DNA of 37,476 nucleotides from Planctomycetaceae bacterium (GTDB lineage: Bacteria > Planctomycetota > Planctomycetia > Pirellulales > Pirellulaceae). Below, one piece after another: positions 1 through 8,094 of the stretch (position 1 is the stretch's first letter; each line of letters begins with the position of its first letter). The translations under genes and the position numbers were made by a program. The notes under the pieces are model-generated. The model made no database searches. It was not told the origin of the DNA and saw only the letters and a program-made list of their open reading frames with translations. Location: NCBI GenBank assembly GCA_021298315.1, contig JAJTFC010000075.1, positions 1 through 37,476 on the forward strand, written 5' to 3'.

Positions 1-927
1 CCGAGTCGACTCGATTTAGCTGGCTTGCAGGACATCGGTTGGCAACTCATCCCTCAGAACGTTCGAGTCATTGGCAACCATACCTATGGGGACAATGCCG
101 ATTTGAGTGTCCGAGTGACACTTGGTGGTGCCTTATTGGGATCCAAAAGTAGCACAAGCTCGCTTTCTGTGGTTAATGCTCCACCGGTACTTTCGGCTAT
201 AGCGAACAAGACCGCGCAAGCAGGTGTGACCTTGAACCTATCTGGCTTGGGACAATTTTCAGACAGCGGGTACGGCATGCCGCTAGCCACTCCGCCGAAA
301 TCCGAAACATTCACATACCGCGTCCAGTGGGGCGATGGTTCGGCCGATAGCACTGGGCCGGCCACGGTCACGAGCCTAGGGAGTCCTGGGCAAGCGACCA
401 GCGGTTTCTTTGATGCTTCGCACACTTATGCAAATCCAGGAACCTATACGGCTATAGCCCGGGTGATCGATGACGATGGTGGTTTTGCTGAGCGGACATT
501 CCAAGTTGTCGTCAATTCTGCGGGACGAATCACTTTAACGTTGGACAGAACATCGATTGGAGAAAACGCTGGAGCGGGAGCTGCGCTCATGACAGTCACT
601 CGCAGCGGCTCGAGCCTTGCGGGTCCTTTGGTCGTGAGCCTCACCAGTAGCGATACGACAGAAGCAGTTGTACCGGCGGTGGTGACCATACCGGCCAATG
701 AGGCTTCAACGACAGTCTCGGTTTCCGCTGTCGACGATTCCCTTTTCGATGGAACACAGCGTGTGACCTTTAGTCCTAGCGTATCGAACTTTGAATCGAT
801 TGGTGTGTCGCTTGACGTGACTGACTTTCAACCGCTGGTTTTAACAGCGATAAGGACGGAACTGGACGAAGGTATCGCGGAGAGTTCAAGCACTCAAGCA
901 ACCTTTAGTATTCGATGTCGCGGTTAG
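1..927 (+). CDS. C-terminal part of a secreted PKD/Calx-beta surface protein (5' end outside window, frameshifted at 3' end)
   Basis: The frame is open from base 1, so the true start lies upstream; the first visible residues (LDLAGLQDIGWQL) resemble the linker that follows a catalytic or lectin module in large planctomycete surface proteins. A PKD-like domain follows (about residues 58-175 of the visible part, with the WGDGS and HTYANPGTYT motifs), then a Calx-beta domain (TLDRTSIGENAG to VTFSPSVSN) and the beginning of a second Calx-beta (LDEGIAESS). PKD and Calx-beta domains are extracellular beta-sandwiches involved in adhesion and calcium binding. The frame hits TAG at 925-927, just after ATFSI, in the middle of the second Calx-beta; the missing remainder continues in another frame from about 914. 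The last residues (RCRG) are therefore probably an artefact of the shift. Catalytic function, if any, lies outside the window. Confidence 0.8.
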   Translation, partial: PSRLDLAGLQDIGWQLIPQNVRVIGNHTYGDNADLSVRVTLGGALLGSKSSTSSLSVVNAPPVLSAIANKTAQAGVTLNLSGLGQFSDSGYGMPLATPPKSETFTYRVQWGDGSADSTGPATVTSLGSPGQATSGFFDASHTYANPGTYTAIARVIDDDGGFAERTFQVVVNSAGRITLTLDRTSIGENAGAGAALMTVTRSGSSLAGPLVVSLTSSDTTEAVVPAVVTIPANEASTTVSVSAVDDSLFDGTQRVTFSPSVSNFESIGVSLDVTDFQPLVLTAIRTELDEGIAESSSTQATFSIRCRG

Positions 928-1342
928 TTTATCGGCGAGCCAAGCTGGCATCCTTGTTTTTCCAAGCAGTTTGACGATTCCCGCCGGAGCCCTACAAGCG
1001 ACTTTTACTGTATCGGTTCTCAACAACGATCGGCCGTCGAATCCTCGAACGATTATTCTCACTGGCACTGGCAACGGACTGATCGTTGGTTCACAGACAT
1101 TTTTGGTGCGGGATAATGATCCGGCCCGTTGGACCAACCCTGCCAATGCGTTTGACGTCGATAACGCAGGGGGGGTGAATCCCTTGGACGTTTTGACCTT
1201 GATCGATGAGATCAACCGCAGTGGTGCTCGGGTATTGGATCCTGTGCTCGACGCTCTCTTGCTCTTTGTGGATCCGAATCGCGATGGCGCGTTAGATCCC
1301 TTGGATGTTCTTTTTGTGATCGACCAGATCAATCGTCGCTGA
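914..1342 (+). CDS. C-terminal dockerin-like fragment of the same surface protein, after a frameshift
   Basis: Reading the second frame from 914 gives DVAVSLSASQAG and then SLTIPAGALQATFTVSV, which completes the second Calx-beta domain interrupted at 927. It ends in a dockerin type I-like repeat: WTNPANAFDVDNAGGVNPLD followed by FVDPNRDGALDPLDVLFVIDQINRR, each half having the D-x-D/N-x-D-G calcium loop and the LDVL helix. Such C-terminal duplicated EF-hand motifs are common at the ends of planctomycete cell-surface proteins. Deleting one base in the ATTCGAT at 910-916 would join both frames seamlessly. The piece is not likely to be translated alone: its first possible start is TTG at 971. Its 3' end overlaps the convergent peptidase gene by 14 bases. 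Confidence 0.75.
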   Translation, partial: DVAVSLSASQAGILVFPSSLTIPAGALQATFTVSVLNNDRPSNPRTIILTGTGNGLIVGSQTFLVRDNDPARWTNPANAFDVDNAGGVNPLDVLTLIDEINRSGARVLDPVLDALLLFVDPNRDGALDPLDVLFVIDQINRR

Positions 1343-3692
1343 TGTGTTTTAGATATCTATTGAGCCATTGTACGGTTTCGTATTGAACGTGCATGACCGA
1401 TTGTCTCGCTCGGTATCCATGACCCTCCAGCGGTAGCATCACCAATTTGGATACCCCTCCGTTGCCTTGGATAGCCTGATACATTCTCAGCGATTGCATT
1501 GCAAAGGTACCTGGGTTGCTGTCCATTTCACCATGGATAAGCAGCATCGGCGACTTGATTTTGTCCGCATGCATCAAAGGGGAAATTTCGCTATAGACCG
1601 ATTTGGCCTCCCAAAGAGGGCGTCTTTCGCTCTGGAAGCCAAAGGGTGTCAACGTCCGATTGTAAGCGCCGCTACGAGCGATCCCTGCGCGAAAGCGATT
1701 GCTGTGGGAAAGGACGTTGGCCGTCATGAATGCACCGTAACTATGTCCGCCGATGGCGACTCGATCTGGGTCCGCAATGCCCATCGCAATCACATGATCG
1801 ATCGCCGAGTGGGCCGCATCAACAATCTGCTCGATGAACGTGTCGTTCATCGTCTCTGGATCTCCGATGACTGGCATCGCGGCGTCGTCTAGGATCGCAT
1901 AGCCTTCCAAAAGTAAAGCCAAATGGGTGCTACCTGCAATACGTAGAAAAGAGTTTGGGTTCCCGGAGACTTGGCCAGCGGTGTCTGGATCATTGAATTC
2001 CATTGGATAGGCCCAGAGAACCAGAGGTAAACGGTTCCCTGGGTGGTAGTTCGCCGGAAGGTACAATGTCGCCGAAAGAGGGACACCATCGGATCGTTTG
2101 TATCGAACAATCTGCTTGGTGATACCTCGTAACTCGGGGTTCAAGTCGACGAAATGCGTAAGTGGTTCGATGGAGTCCGAGTGCGCATGACGCAGAAAGT
2201 AGTTCGGTGGTTCTTTCGAGCTTTCCCTTCGAGTCAGCAAGGTGATTTCGGCGTCTCGGCTCCAAACGGCAACCACGTTCTCAGAGCAATTGGTCGAGCA
2301 TCTCCATAACCTTTGGGTTTCGAGATTCTTGAGGTTTTTCAGATCCAGGAAGGGGCGATTTCCATCTGGACTAGCACCGATGCCGGCTAAGATGACGTTG
2401 TCCTTGATCTGCTTGGCGATCGAAAATCCAGCGAGGTCTGGTTCGAGCATGATGCGACCTGGATCCCCATAGCGATCCCTGATACTGCGGTCAAAGAAGA
2501 CATGCGATTGGATCTGCGGACTTGAATTTCCGGCAGTATTCAGGCGATGGATGGTCGAGGTCGTCCAGCGTCGGTCTCGATCGTATTGGGTAGTCATCCA
2601 AACATTCGCATCGCGAAAAAAAGTGCTACCCGAGTAACGACCTTGGAGCTTAAGCAAAGGGATCGCAGGCTCAGTAAATGGGGCATCTTGGTAGAACAAC
2701 TCCTCGCGATGCTTGATCTTGCGGTTCGGATCACCTCCATCGAGAGCCTCGGTCCACAGGAGTCTTGCAGGATGCCCGGGCCACCATTGCACTGATCTTG
2801 GCCCGACCCTGACACCTTCGATAGGGATGTTGTCCGAAAGCGGAACGTCTGCGATTTGAAATAGAAAAGACCCATCCGAGCGCCGCACCTCGATCGACTT
2901 GGGGAAGAATTCCCAAGGCAGGGCGAGTGAAAAAGGTCTTTTCAATCGGACGGTAAGAAGGTGTCCTCCATCTGGCGAGACCGACACATGGGTAAAGAGG
3001 TCCGGATCACCTAGGTATTCAGGAGGACAACCTGGTTTGACGATGGTAATCCTCGATGTTGCATGGTATTCGAAGAGAGATTCGTCATCGGAATTCTTGA
3101 GGAGATCTTGATAAGTCCTTGCGGGAGACTTGCGCCCATCGGCAAACTGAATGTTTGGCTCGTTAGGTACCCCAGAGGCTTTTGGTGGACCGGGGCGATC
3201 GCTAGGAACACTGCCGCAGAGGATTCCCAAACCATCGGGCATCCAATCGATTCCCATGAGCACCGTTTGGAGTCGATCCGTGAGGATGACGGGTCGATAG
3301 GGCTCATCGCATCGAACATACCAAAGTTCGGTTGATGATCCAGTATTACGGGAGAAGACAAACGCATCGCTTCGATGAGACCAAGAGACAAAACCGATGC
3401 GATTGAGTTTTGAACCATCGGGATTTGGAAGCGAGATCGTGGTGAAGTTCTTGCCCGAACGATCTCGGAGTGTCAGGCCGGTGTAGAAGTCGATTTGAAA
3501 TCCCGAGTTGGCGTTTGGATCGATCCGCATACCGGCCAGCGCAAGCATCGGACGTGCGAGTTCCGCGATATCTGGGAGCGGTTCGCGAGACGCCAAGACA
3601 GCCCAGTTGGCATCTGGGCTCCAAAGAACCGACGGGTCTGGAATGGTTTCCAGAACCCTTGCGATCGAATCAGGGGGTAGTCGGTAGGGCAC
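1329..3692 (-). CDS. S9 family prolyl oligopeptidase-like serine peptidase (glutamyl-peptidase-like)
   Basis: This 787-residue protein has the two-part S9 architecture: an N-terminal beta-propeller (about residues 1-520, including the YRLPPDSI and WSPDANWAVL motifs seen in the S9 group near plant chloroplast glutamyl endopeptidase) and a C-terminal alpha/beta hydrolase. The triad is visible: Ser651 in GGHSYG, Asp724 in HGEMDS and His758 in LEGHGY. It should cleave peptides or short proteins. No signal peptide is seen after the GTG start at 3692, although many relatives are secreted. The start is forced: the TGA that ends the upstream oxidoreductase lies in the same frame two codons earlier. 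Alternative reading: the original signal-bearing N-terminus has been lost, or the protein is cytoplasmic. The 3' end overlaps the dockerin gene by 14 bases tail to tail. Confidence 0.9.
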   Translation of the reverse strand: MPYRLPPDSIARVLETIPDPSVLWSPDANWAVLASREPLPDIAELARPMLALAGMRIDPNANSGFQIDFYTGLTLRDRSGKNFTTISLPNPDGSKLNRIGFVSWSHRSDAFVFSRNTGSSTELWYVRCDEPYRPVILTDRLQTVLMGIDWMPDGLGILCGSVPSDRPGPPKASGVPNEPNIQFADGRKSPARTYQDLLKNSDDESLFEYHATSRITIVKPGCPPEYLGDPDLFTHVSVSPDGGHLLTVRLKRPFSLALPWEFFPKSIEVRRSDGSFLFQIADVPLSDNIPIEGVRVGPRSVQWWPGHPARLLWTEALDGGDPNRKIKHREELFYQDAPFTEPAIPLLKLQGRYSGSTFFRDANVWMTTQYDRDRRWTTSTIHRLNTAGNSSPQIQSHVFFDRSIRDRYGDPGRIMLEPDLAGFSIAKQIKDNVILAGIGASPDGNRPFLDLKNLKNLETQRLWRCSTNCSENVVAVWSRDAEITLLTRRESSKEPPNYFLRHAHSDSIEPLTHFVDLNPELRGITKQIVRYKRSDGVPLSATLYLPANYHPGNRLPLVLWAYPMEFNDPDTAGQVSGNPNSFLRIAGSTHLALLLEGYAILDDAAMPVIGDPETMNDTFIEQIVDAAHSAIDHVIAMGIADPDRVAIGGHSYGAFMTANVLSHSNRFRAGIARSGAYNRTLTPFGFQSERRPLWEAKSVYSEISPLMHADKIKSPMLLIHGEMDSNPGTFAMQSLRMYQAIQGNGGVSKLVMLPLEGHGYRARQSVMHVQYETVQWLNRYLKHISDD

Positions 3693-3695
3693 GCA

Positions 3696-5066
3696 TCAAA
3701 CCTGGTTTGGCTCAGGGTGGATCCATGGCGCCCTGTAAGGACGCCGCAGCATGGAGGTCGCTTGATCGTCTCCAAGAACAACATGCTTGATGGGATCAAA
3801 TGTCAGGGTGCGACCGAGTTTCATCGAGAGATTTGCAAGGATGCATGATGCTGTCGAGATATGCCCTTGTTCGATGTCCGCCACAGGCTTGCCTCTTTCT
3901 GCAATGGCTTTTAGGAAATCGAGCATGTGCACACGGATCGCGGGGGCCACGTGCCTTTCGAGATCCTTCTCGGTTTTGTCCTCTGGGTATTGATCGAGTT
4001 CCATTTTGACGTCTCGATGGATCGGTTTTGCATCAGAGCCACGCGGAATGAAATCAAAGCTATTGACACTGAGTTTCAAGGTTCCTTTCTCGCCATAGAG
4101 CGTGGCGCCCCATGGATAAGCTGGATCGGGGGGATCGCCCCAACTGCGGTGGGTCCACTGCACATTGAGTTCTGGGAATTCAAAGACCGCCGTTTGAGTA
4201 TCGGTGATGTTAGCTCTGGAGGCTTTGTCGACGTAGATCCCACCTTGGCTCGATACGCGAGTAGGCCATCCGAGCCCGAGCATCCAACGAACCGTATCGA
4301 GCATATGGATGCACATATCGCCTAGAATCCCGTTGCCGTACTCGTTGAAAGCTCTCCAGGATCTTGGATGCACCAGTTTGTTGTAGGGCAGCATCGGGGC
4401 GGGCCCAGTCCACATTTCGTAGTCGAGATTCGGCGGTGGTGGAGAGTCGGGAGGATTTTCGCGAGCTCTCATGTGGTAATAGCAATAGATCTCCGCATGC
4501 GAGATCTTGCCCAACAACCCCGGGTCAACGATCTGCTGCTTGGCTTCCATCAGGTGAGGAGTGCTTCGTCGTTGCGTTCCGACTTGGACCACGCGGTTGT
4601 ACTTCCTGGCGGCCGCAAGCATCGCTTGTCCTTCGACCACATCGACGCTGATAGGTTTTTGGACATAGACATCGGCACCATTTTTGACCGCTTCGATCAT
4701 CGGCAGCGCGTGCCAGTGATCCGGGGTTGCGATCAAGACGATATCGAGTTCTTTTTCGGCCAAGAGTTTTCGATAGTCGGAATAGGTACGAGGTCGGTTA
4801 CCTGACTTTTGACGTTCTTTGACCATATCGGCAGCATCGCTGAGCATCGTGCTATCGACATCGCAAAGCGAAACGACTTCTACCGGAGCGACTTGGATCA
4901 AGCGGAATAGATCTGCTTTTCCATACCAGCCCGTTCCGATGAGTCCCACTCTTTTCTTGGGTGAATCTTCGAGGGCCGCAAGAGTCTCGCGGTAGGGGAC
5001 CAGCAGGCTGCTGGTTGCCGCAAGCCCGGCCGATAGGATTTGTCTTCGTGCGATCGGAGAGTTCAT
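3696..5066 (-). CDS. Gfo/Idh/MocA family oxidoreductase with Tat-like signal
   Basis: The 456-residue product is an NAD(P)-dependent oxidoreductase of the Gfo/Idh/MocA family, which acts on sugars, inositols and related polyols. A Rossmann motif GLIGTGWYG lies at residues 41-49, the usual EKP motif appears as QKP at about 136-138, and GDMCIHMLDTVRWML matches the C-terminal substrate-binding domain. I chose ATG 5066 rather than the more upstream ATG at 5123 because it places a twin-arginine-like leader (MNSPIARRQILSAGLAATSS) exactly at the N-terminus; secreted Tat-dependent members of this family are very abundant in planctomycetes. The exact substrate cannot be told. The gene is followed after three bases by the S9 peptidase, so both are probably cotranscribed. 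Confidence 0.9.
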   Translation of the reverse strand: MNSPIARRQILSAGLAATSSLLVPYRETLAALEDSPKKRVGLIGTGWYGKADLFRLIQVAPVEVVSLCDVDSTMLSDAADMVKERQKSGNRPRTYSDYRKLLAEKELDIVLIATPDHWHALPMIEAVKNGADVYVQKPISVDVVEGQAMLAAARKYNRVVQVGTQRRSTPHLMEAKQQIVDPGLLGKISHAEIYCYYHMRARENPPDSPPPPNLDYEMWTGPAPMLPYNKLVHPRSWRAFNEYGNGILGDMCIHMLDTVRWMLGLGWPTRVSSQGGIYVDKASRANITDTQTAVFEFPELNVQWTHRSWGDPPDPAYPWGATLYGEKGTLKLSVNSFDFIPRGSDAKPIHRDVKMELDQYPEDKTEKDLERHVAPAIRVHMLDFLKAIAERGKPVADIEQGHISTASCILANLSMKLGRTLTFDPIKHVVLGDDQATSMLRRPYRAPWIHPEPNQV

Positions 5067-5279
5067 CAGAAACGAAACCTTGCTCAGTAGAGGTCTGCTT
5101 GTGGTTTGAAAATGGAATTGCAATTGGCTTAACCGCCAAGGTCGGGTTGTTCAAACAACTCCCGAGAGTATAACCGATACACCGTGAAGATTGCATCGTT
5201 TGCTACAAAAATGGGGGATGCCCAAGATCCCGAGATCCTGCAAAGAGCCGGAAACTGCACACAGATCGATAGGAAACAG

Positions 5280-6551
5280 ATGGACAGGAATTGGGATGCG
5301 ATCGTTGTTGGAGGTGGTGCGGCTGGTTTGTGGGCCAGTGGGACAGCGGCTCAGCGGGGTAAAAAGGTTCTCGTTTTAGAGAAGAACAACAAAGCCGGCG
5401 TGAAAATCCTTATGTCCGGTGGAACGCGTTGCAACATCACCCACCATTGCGATAGTCGAAAAATCGCCGAGGCTTTTGGCAAACAAGGGCGAGTATTGCT
5501 ATCGGTGCTAAAGAGACTCTCACCCGAGGATGTCGTTCGGGAGTTCGAAACCGAAGGGGTGGCGACCAAGGTTGAGCACACCGGAAAGGTTTTTCCGGTA
5601 AGCGATCGGGCCATCGATGTGCGAGATGCGGTGGTTCGGAGATTGGCTCGATTCGGTGCGCAGCTCTTGTGCGGTTGCGCTGTCGAGTCGGTGCGACCCT
5701 CGGCTGGGGGGCAAGGTTTCACCGTCAGGGCCACAGTCCAAGACCAACCCGTGGAGTTGACTTGCAAGTCGGTGTTGATCACAACCGGGGGGCTTAGTTA
5801 TAGCGGTTGCGGAACGACCGGAGACGGTTATGCATGGGTTCGGGACATGGGCCATACGATTACGCCCCTGAAACCGGCACTCACGCCTCTGACCTCGCCC
5901 GATGCGAGAGTGCACGAACTCAGTGGTCTGACCCTGGAAGATGTGATGGTACGTGCCGATGTTTATCAAGGGAGTCAGAGCAAGGCTCTGAAGCTCGAGA
6001 GAAGAGAGTCGCGAGGTGGATTGCTGTGGACTCATAAAGGCTTTAGTGGCCCGACTTGTATGAATGTCTCGCGATGCTTTTCAGACTGCCTCGATGGCGA
6101 TCGTTTAGAGCTGGTCATCGACTTGCTACCCGACTTAACGTTGCAGGGACTCGAAGAGTGGATCGCGCAGGAGACACGGCAGAGCAATCGAGCCATTTCG
6201 ACAGTGCTTGCAAGTCGTGTTCCCAAGCGGCTCGCCATGTCGATCTTAGATAGCATCGGAGCGGCTTACGATCCCCACTTGGCGGAGTTGCCCAAGTCGA
6301 TTCGGAGCAAAATGATCGAGAATCTCAAGAACCATCGGGTAGCGATTTCGGGTACGTTGGGGTACCCCAAGGCCGAGGTTACCGCTGGCGGAGTCGATTT
6401 AGGGGAAGTGAATTTTCAAGACATGCAGAGCCGATTGCAGCCAGGATTGTTTTTGGCCGGGGAGATTCTCGATTTGGATGGGCCCATCGGTGGCTATAAC
6501 TTCCAAGCTGCATGGAGCACTGGACACACGGCAGGCTTGCACTTGGGTTAG
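5280..6551 (+). CDS. BaiN/HI0933-like NAD(P)/FAD-dependent oxidoreductase
   Basis: The product (423 residues from ATG 5280) belongs to the HI0933/YhiN/BaiN flavoprotein family, cytoplasmic FAD enzymes of mostly unknown substrate; some gut homologues reduce bile acid intermediates. The dinucleotide-binding motif VVGGGAAG is at residues 9-16, followed by the family-typical KILMSGGTRCNITH (about 43-56), GGLSYSGCGTTGDGY, and a C-terminal FAD contact GPIGGYNFQAAWSTG. The frame is open further upstream to GTG 5184, but ATG 5280 puts the Rossmann fold at the N-terminus as in relatives and has AGGA six bases before it. It is transcribed divergently from the oxidoreductase-peptidase pair, with about 210 bases between them. 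Confidence 0.9.
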   Translation: MDRNWDAIVVGGGAAGLWASGTAAQRGKKVLVLEKNNKAGVKILMSGGTRCNITHHCDSRKIAEAFGKQGRVLLSVLKRLSPEDVVREFETEGVATKVEHTGKVFPVSDRAIDVRDAVVRRLARFGAQLLCGCAVESVRPSAGGQGFTVRATVQDQPVELTCKSVLITTGGLSYSGCGTTGDGYAWVRDMGHTITPLKPALTPLTSPDARVHELSGLTLEDVMVRADVYQGSQSKALKLERRESRGGLLWTHKGFSGPTCMNVSRCFSDCLDGDRLELVIDLLPDLTLQGLEEWIAQETRQSNRAISTVLASRVPKRLAMSILDSIGAAYDPHLAELPKSIRSKMIENLKNHRVAISGTLGYPKAEVTAGGVDLGEVNFQDMQSRLQPGLFLAGEILDLDGPIGGYNFQAAWSTGHTAGLHLG

Positions 6552-6582
6552 AGGCCTCAAGGCTAGCCGCTAAAGTCCGTTC

Positions 6583-6837
6583 TTCAGGTATTTCGGTGGG
6601 TGAAACCTAGGCTTTTTCGTACTCAGCTTCGCGGTACTCGTGCTCGTACTCGTACTCGAAACGCCTGTATCTATTCAAGTTGATCGTCTTTGCAAGGAAG
6701 CTGGAACCCCAGTATTTGGGCCGCATGTCAACGACATCCCAATATGACCCTTCTAGTACGAGTACCGTTTCACTTAGTACGACTAGGAGTACGAACAGAA
6801 CCAGTGGGATCAATTCTGAGCCACGATAATTCCTGAA
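6583..6837. repeat. Dispersed repeat with inverted ends and TACTCG/CGAGTA runs
   Basis: The gap before dnaN (6552-6981) holds no convincing gene. Its left part reads TTCAGGTATTTCGGTGG at 6583 and its right part reads GCCACGATAATTCCTGAA at 6820-6837, which on the other strand is TTCAGGAATTATCGTGGC, so the ends are imperfect inverted copies of one another. Inside each end lie runs of TACTCG (about 6635-6659) and of the complement CGAGTA (about 6755-6795). A third copy of the end motif sits at 11196-11213. This looks like a non-autonomous dispersed element or two facing copies of a short repeat. The 68-residue minus-strand frame here (rich in EYEYE) is only a translation of the TACGAG repeat. 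Confidence 0.6.
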
Positions 6838-6981
6838 GAACCCTAAAATCCGTCGAGTAGCAAATTCTCCAACAACCCCAATCTCAAGGCTTGTTGCATA
6901 CTACAAAAGACCGGCAAAACCGCTACAACATAGAGAGGTAAATCGACTCTTTAGAACCTGTTGAAGCGAAAAAGCGACGTC

Positions 6982-8094
6982 ATGAAGATTGTATGCAAGC
7001 GTGAAAAATTCCTCAGTGGCTTTCTGATCGTAGCCGGAATGGTTCCTACGCGAAGCCCTAAGGATGTTTTAAGCCATATCAAGCTCGAAGCGATCGATGG
7101 CAAAGTCGTGCTCATGGCCACCGATCAGGAAGCAGGAATCCGACTTGAAATCGAAGATGTCGAGATCGTCACGCCTGGCAAGGCGTTGCTGAATGTCCAG
7201 CGGATCGGAAACATCCTGCGTGAGGCCAGCGATGAACTGCTGACCTTCGAGACCAGCGCCAATGCTTTGGATATCCACGGTGTGAATTCCGAGTTTCACT
7301 TGCAACTGATGAATCCTGACGAGTATCCATCCGTCGGTAAATTCATCGAAGACACTTATTTCGAAATGCCCGCCATTGCATTTCGCGAGATGGTGCGCCG
7401 AACGATTTTTGCGACCGATACCGAGAGCACGCGGTATCAACTCGGTGGCGTTCTTTTTGAGATGGAAGGAGAGGATATCACGACCGTAGCGACCGATGGC
7501 CGGCGATTGGCTTGCATGAGGGGCAAGGGGAATTCCGTCAATGGTTTTAAAAATACGGGAGCATCGACGATCGTTCCAACAAAAACGCTTCAGACCATCG
7601 AGCGATCGATCGCCGACACCGATTCGAGCGTCAAAATTGCGGCTAGATCGAGCGATATCTTGCTAAAGACCGATCGTTGCACGTTGTTTTCGCGATTGGT
7701 CGAAGGCCGATATCCGAATTGGAAATCGGTCATACCTACGCAAGAGGGGCGAACTCATATCTCAGGTTTGGTCGGCCCGTTCTTTGCTTCGGTTCGACAA
7801 GCCTCGATTGTGGCTGATCCAGAGAGCCGAGGAATCGAGTTCCAGTTCGGCAATGGAACGATGATTGTCGGTGCCAAGACGGCGGATGTCGGACAGTCTC
7901 GGATCGAAATCCCGATTGATTTCCATGAAACGCCTTTGGTATTGACCATGGACTATCGGTTTGTATTGGATTTTTTCAAGGTTCTGCCGCCTGAGAGCAC
8001 CTTTACGTTGCACGTAAAGTCCAACACCGAACCAGCTTTGTACACCACTGAGGATGGCTATACCTATGTGGTTATGCCGATGTCCCGGCACTAG
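6982..8094 (+). CDS. dnaN: DNA polymerase III beta subunit (sliding clamp)
   Basis: The 370-residue product is the ring-forming processivity clamp that tethers the replicative polymerase to DNA. The N-terminus MKIVCKREKFLSGFLIVAG and the C-terminus YTYVVMPMSRH match the family ends closely, and the length is the usual one for three tandem clamp domains. ATG 6982 was preferred over the in-frame TTG at 6961 because it gives the canonical MKI start. No Shine-Dalgarno sequence is seen. Unlike in many bacteria, no dnaA, recF or gyrB lies next to it and no DnaA-box cluster was seen in the 430 bases upstream, so this is not evidence of an origin. The following gene overlaps its 3' end. Confidence 0.95.
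   Translation: MKIVCKREKFLSGFLIVAGMVPTRSPKDVLSHIKLEAIDGKVVLMATDQEAGIRLEIEDVEIVTPGKALLNVQRIGNILREASDELLTFETSANALDIHGVNSEFHLQLMNPDEYPSVGKFIEDTYFEMPAIAFREMVRRTIFATDTESTRYQLGGVLFEMEGEDITTVATDGRRLACMRGKGNSVNGFKNTGASTIVPTKTLQTIERSIADTDSSVKIAARSSDILLKTDRCTLFSRLVEGRYPNWKSVIPTQEGRTHISGLVGPFFASVRQASIVADPESRGIEFQFGNGTMIVGAKTADVGQSRIEIPIDFHETPLVLTMDYRFVLDFFKVLPPESTFTLHVKSNTEPALYTTEDGYTYVVMPMSRH

Noticed and set aside
6607..6813. 68-residue minus-strand frame with EYEYEHEYREAEYE
   Set aside because: It is a translation of the TACGAG hexamer repeat inside a dispersed element, not a gene.
6552..6981. Replication origin next to dnaN
   Set aside because: No DnaA-box cluster, AT-rich unwinding region, dnaA, recF or gyrB was seen.
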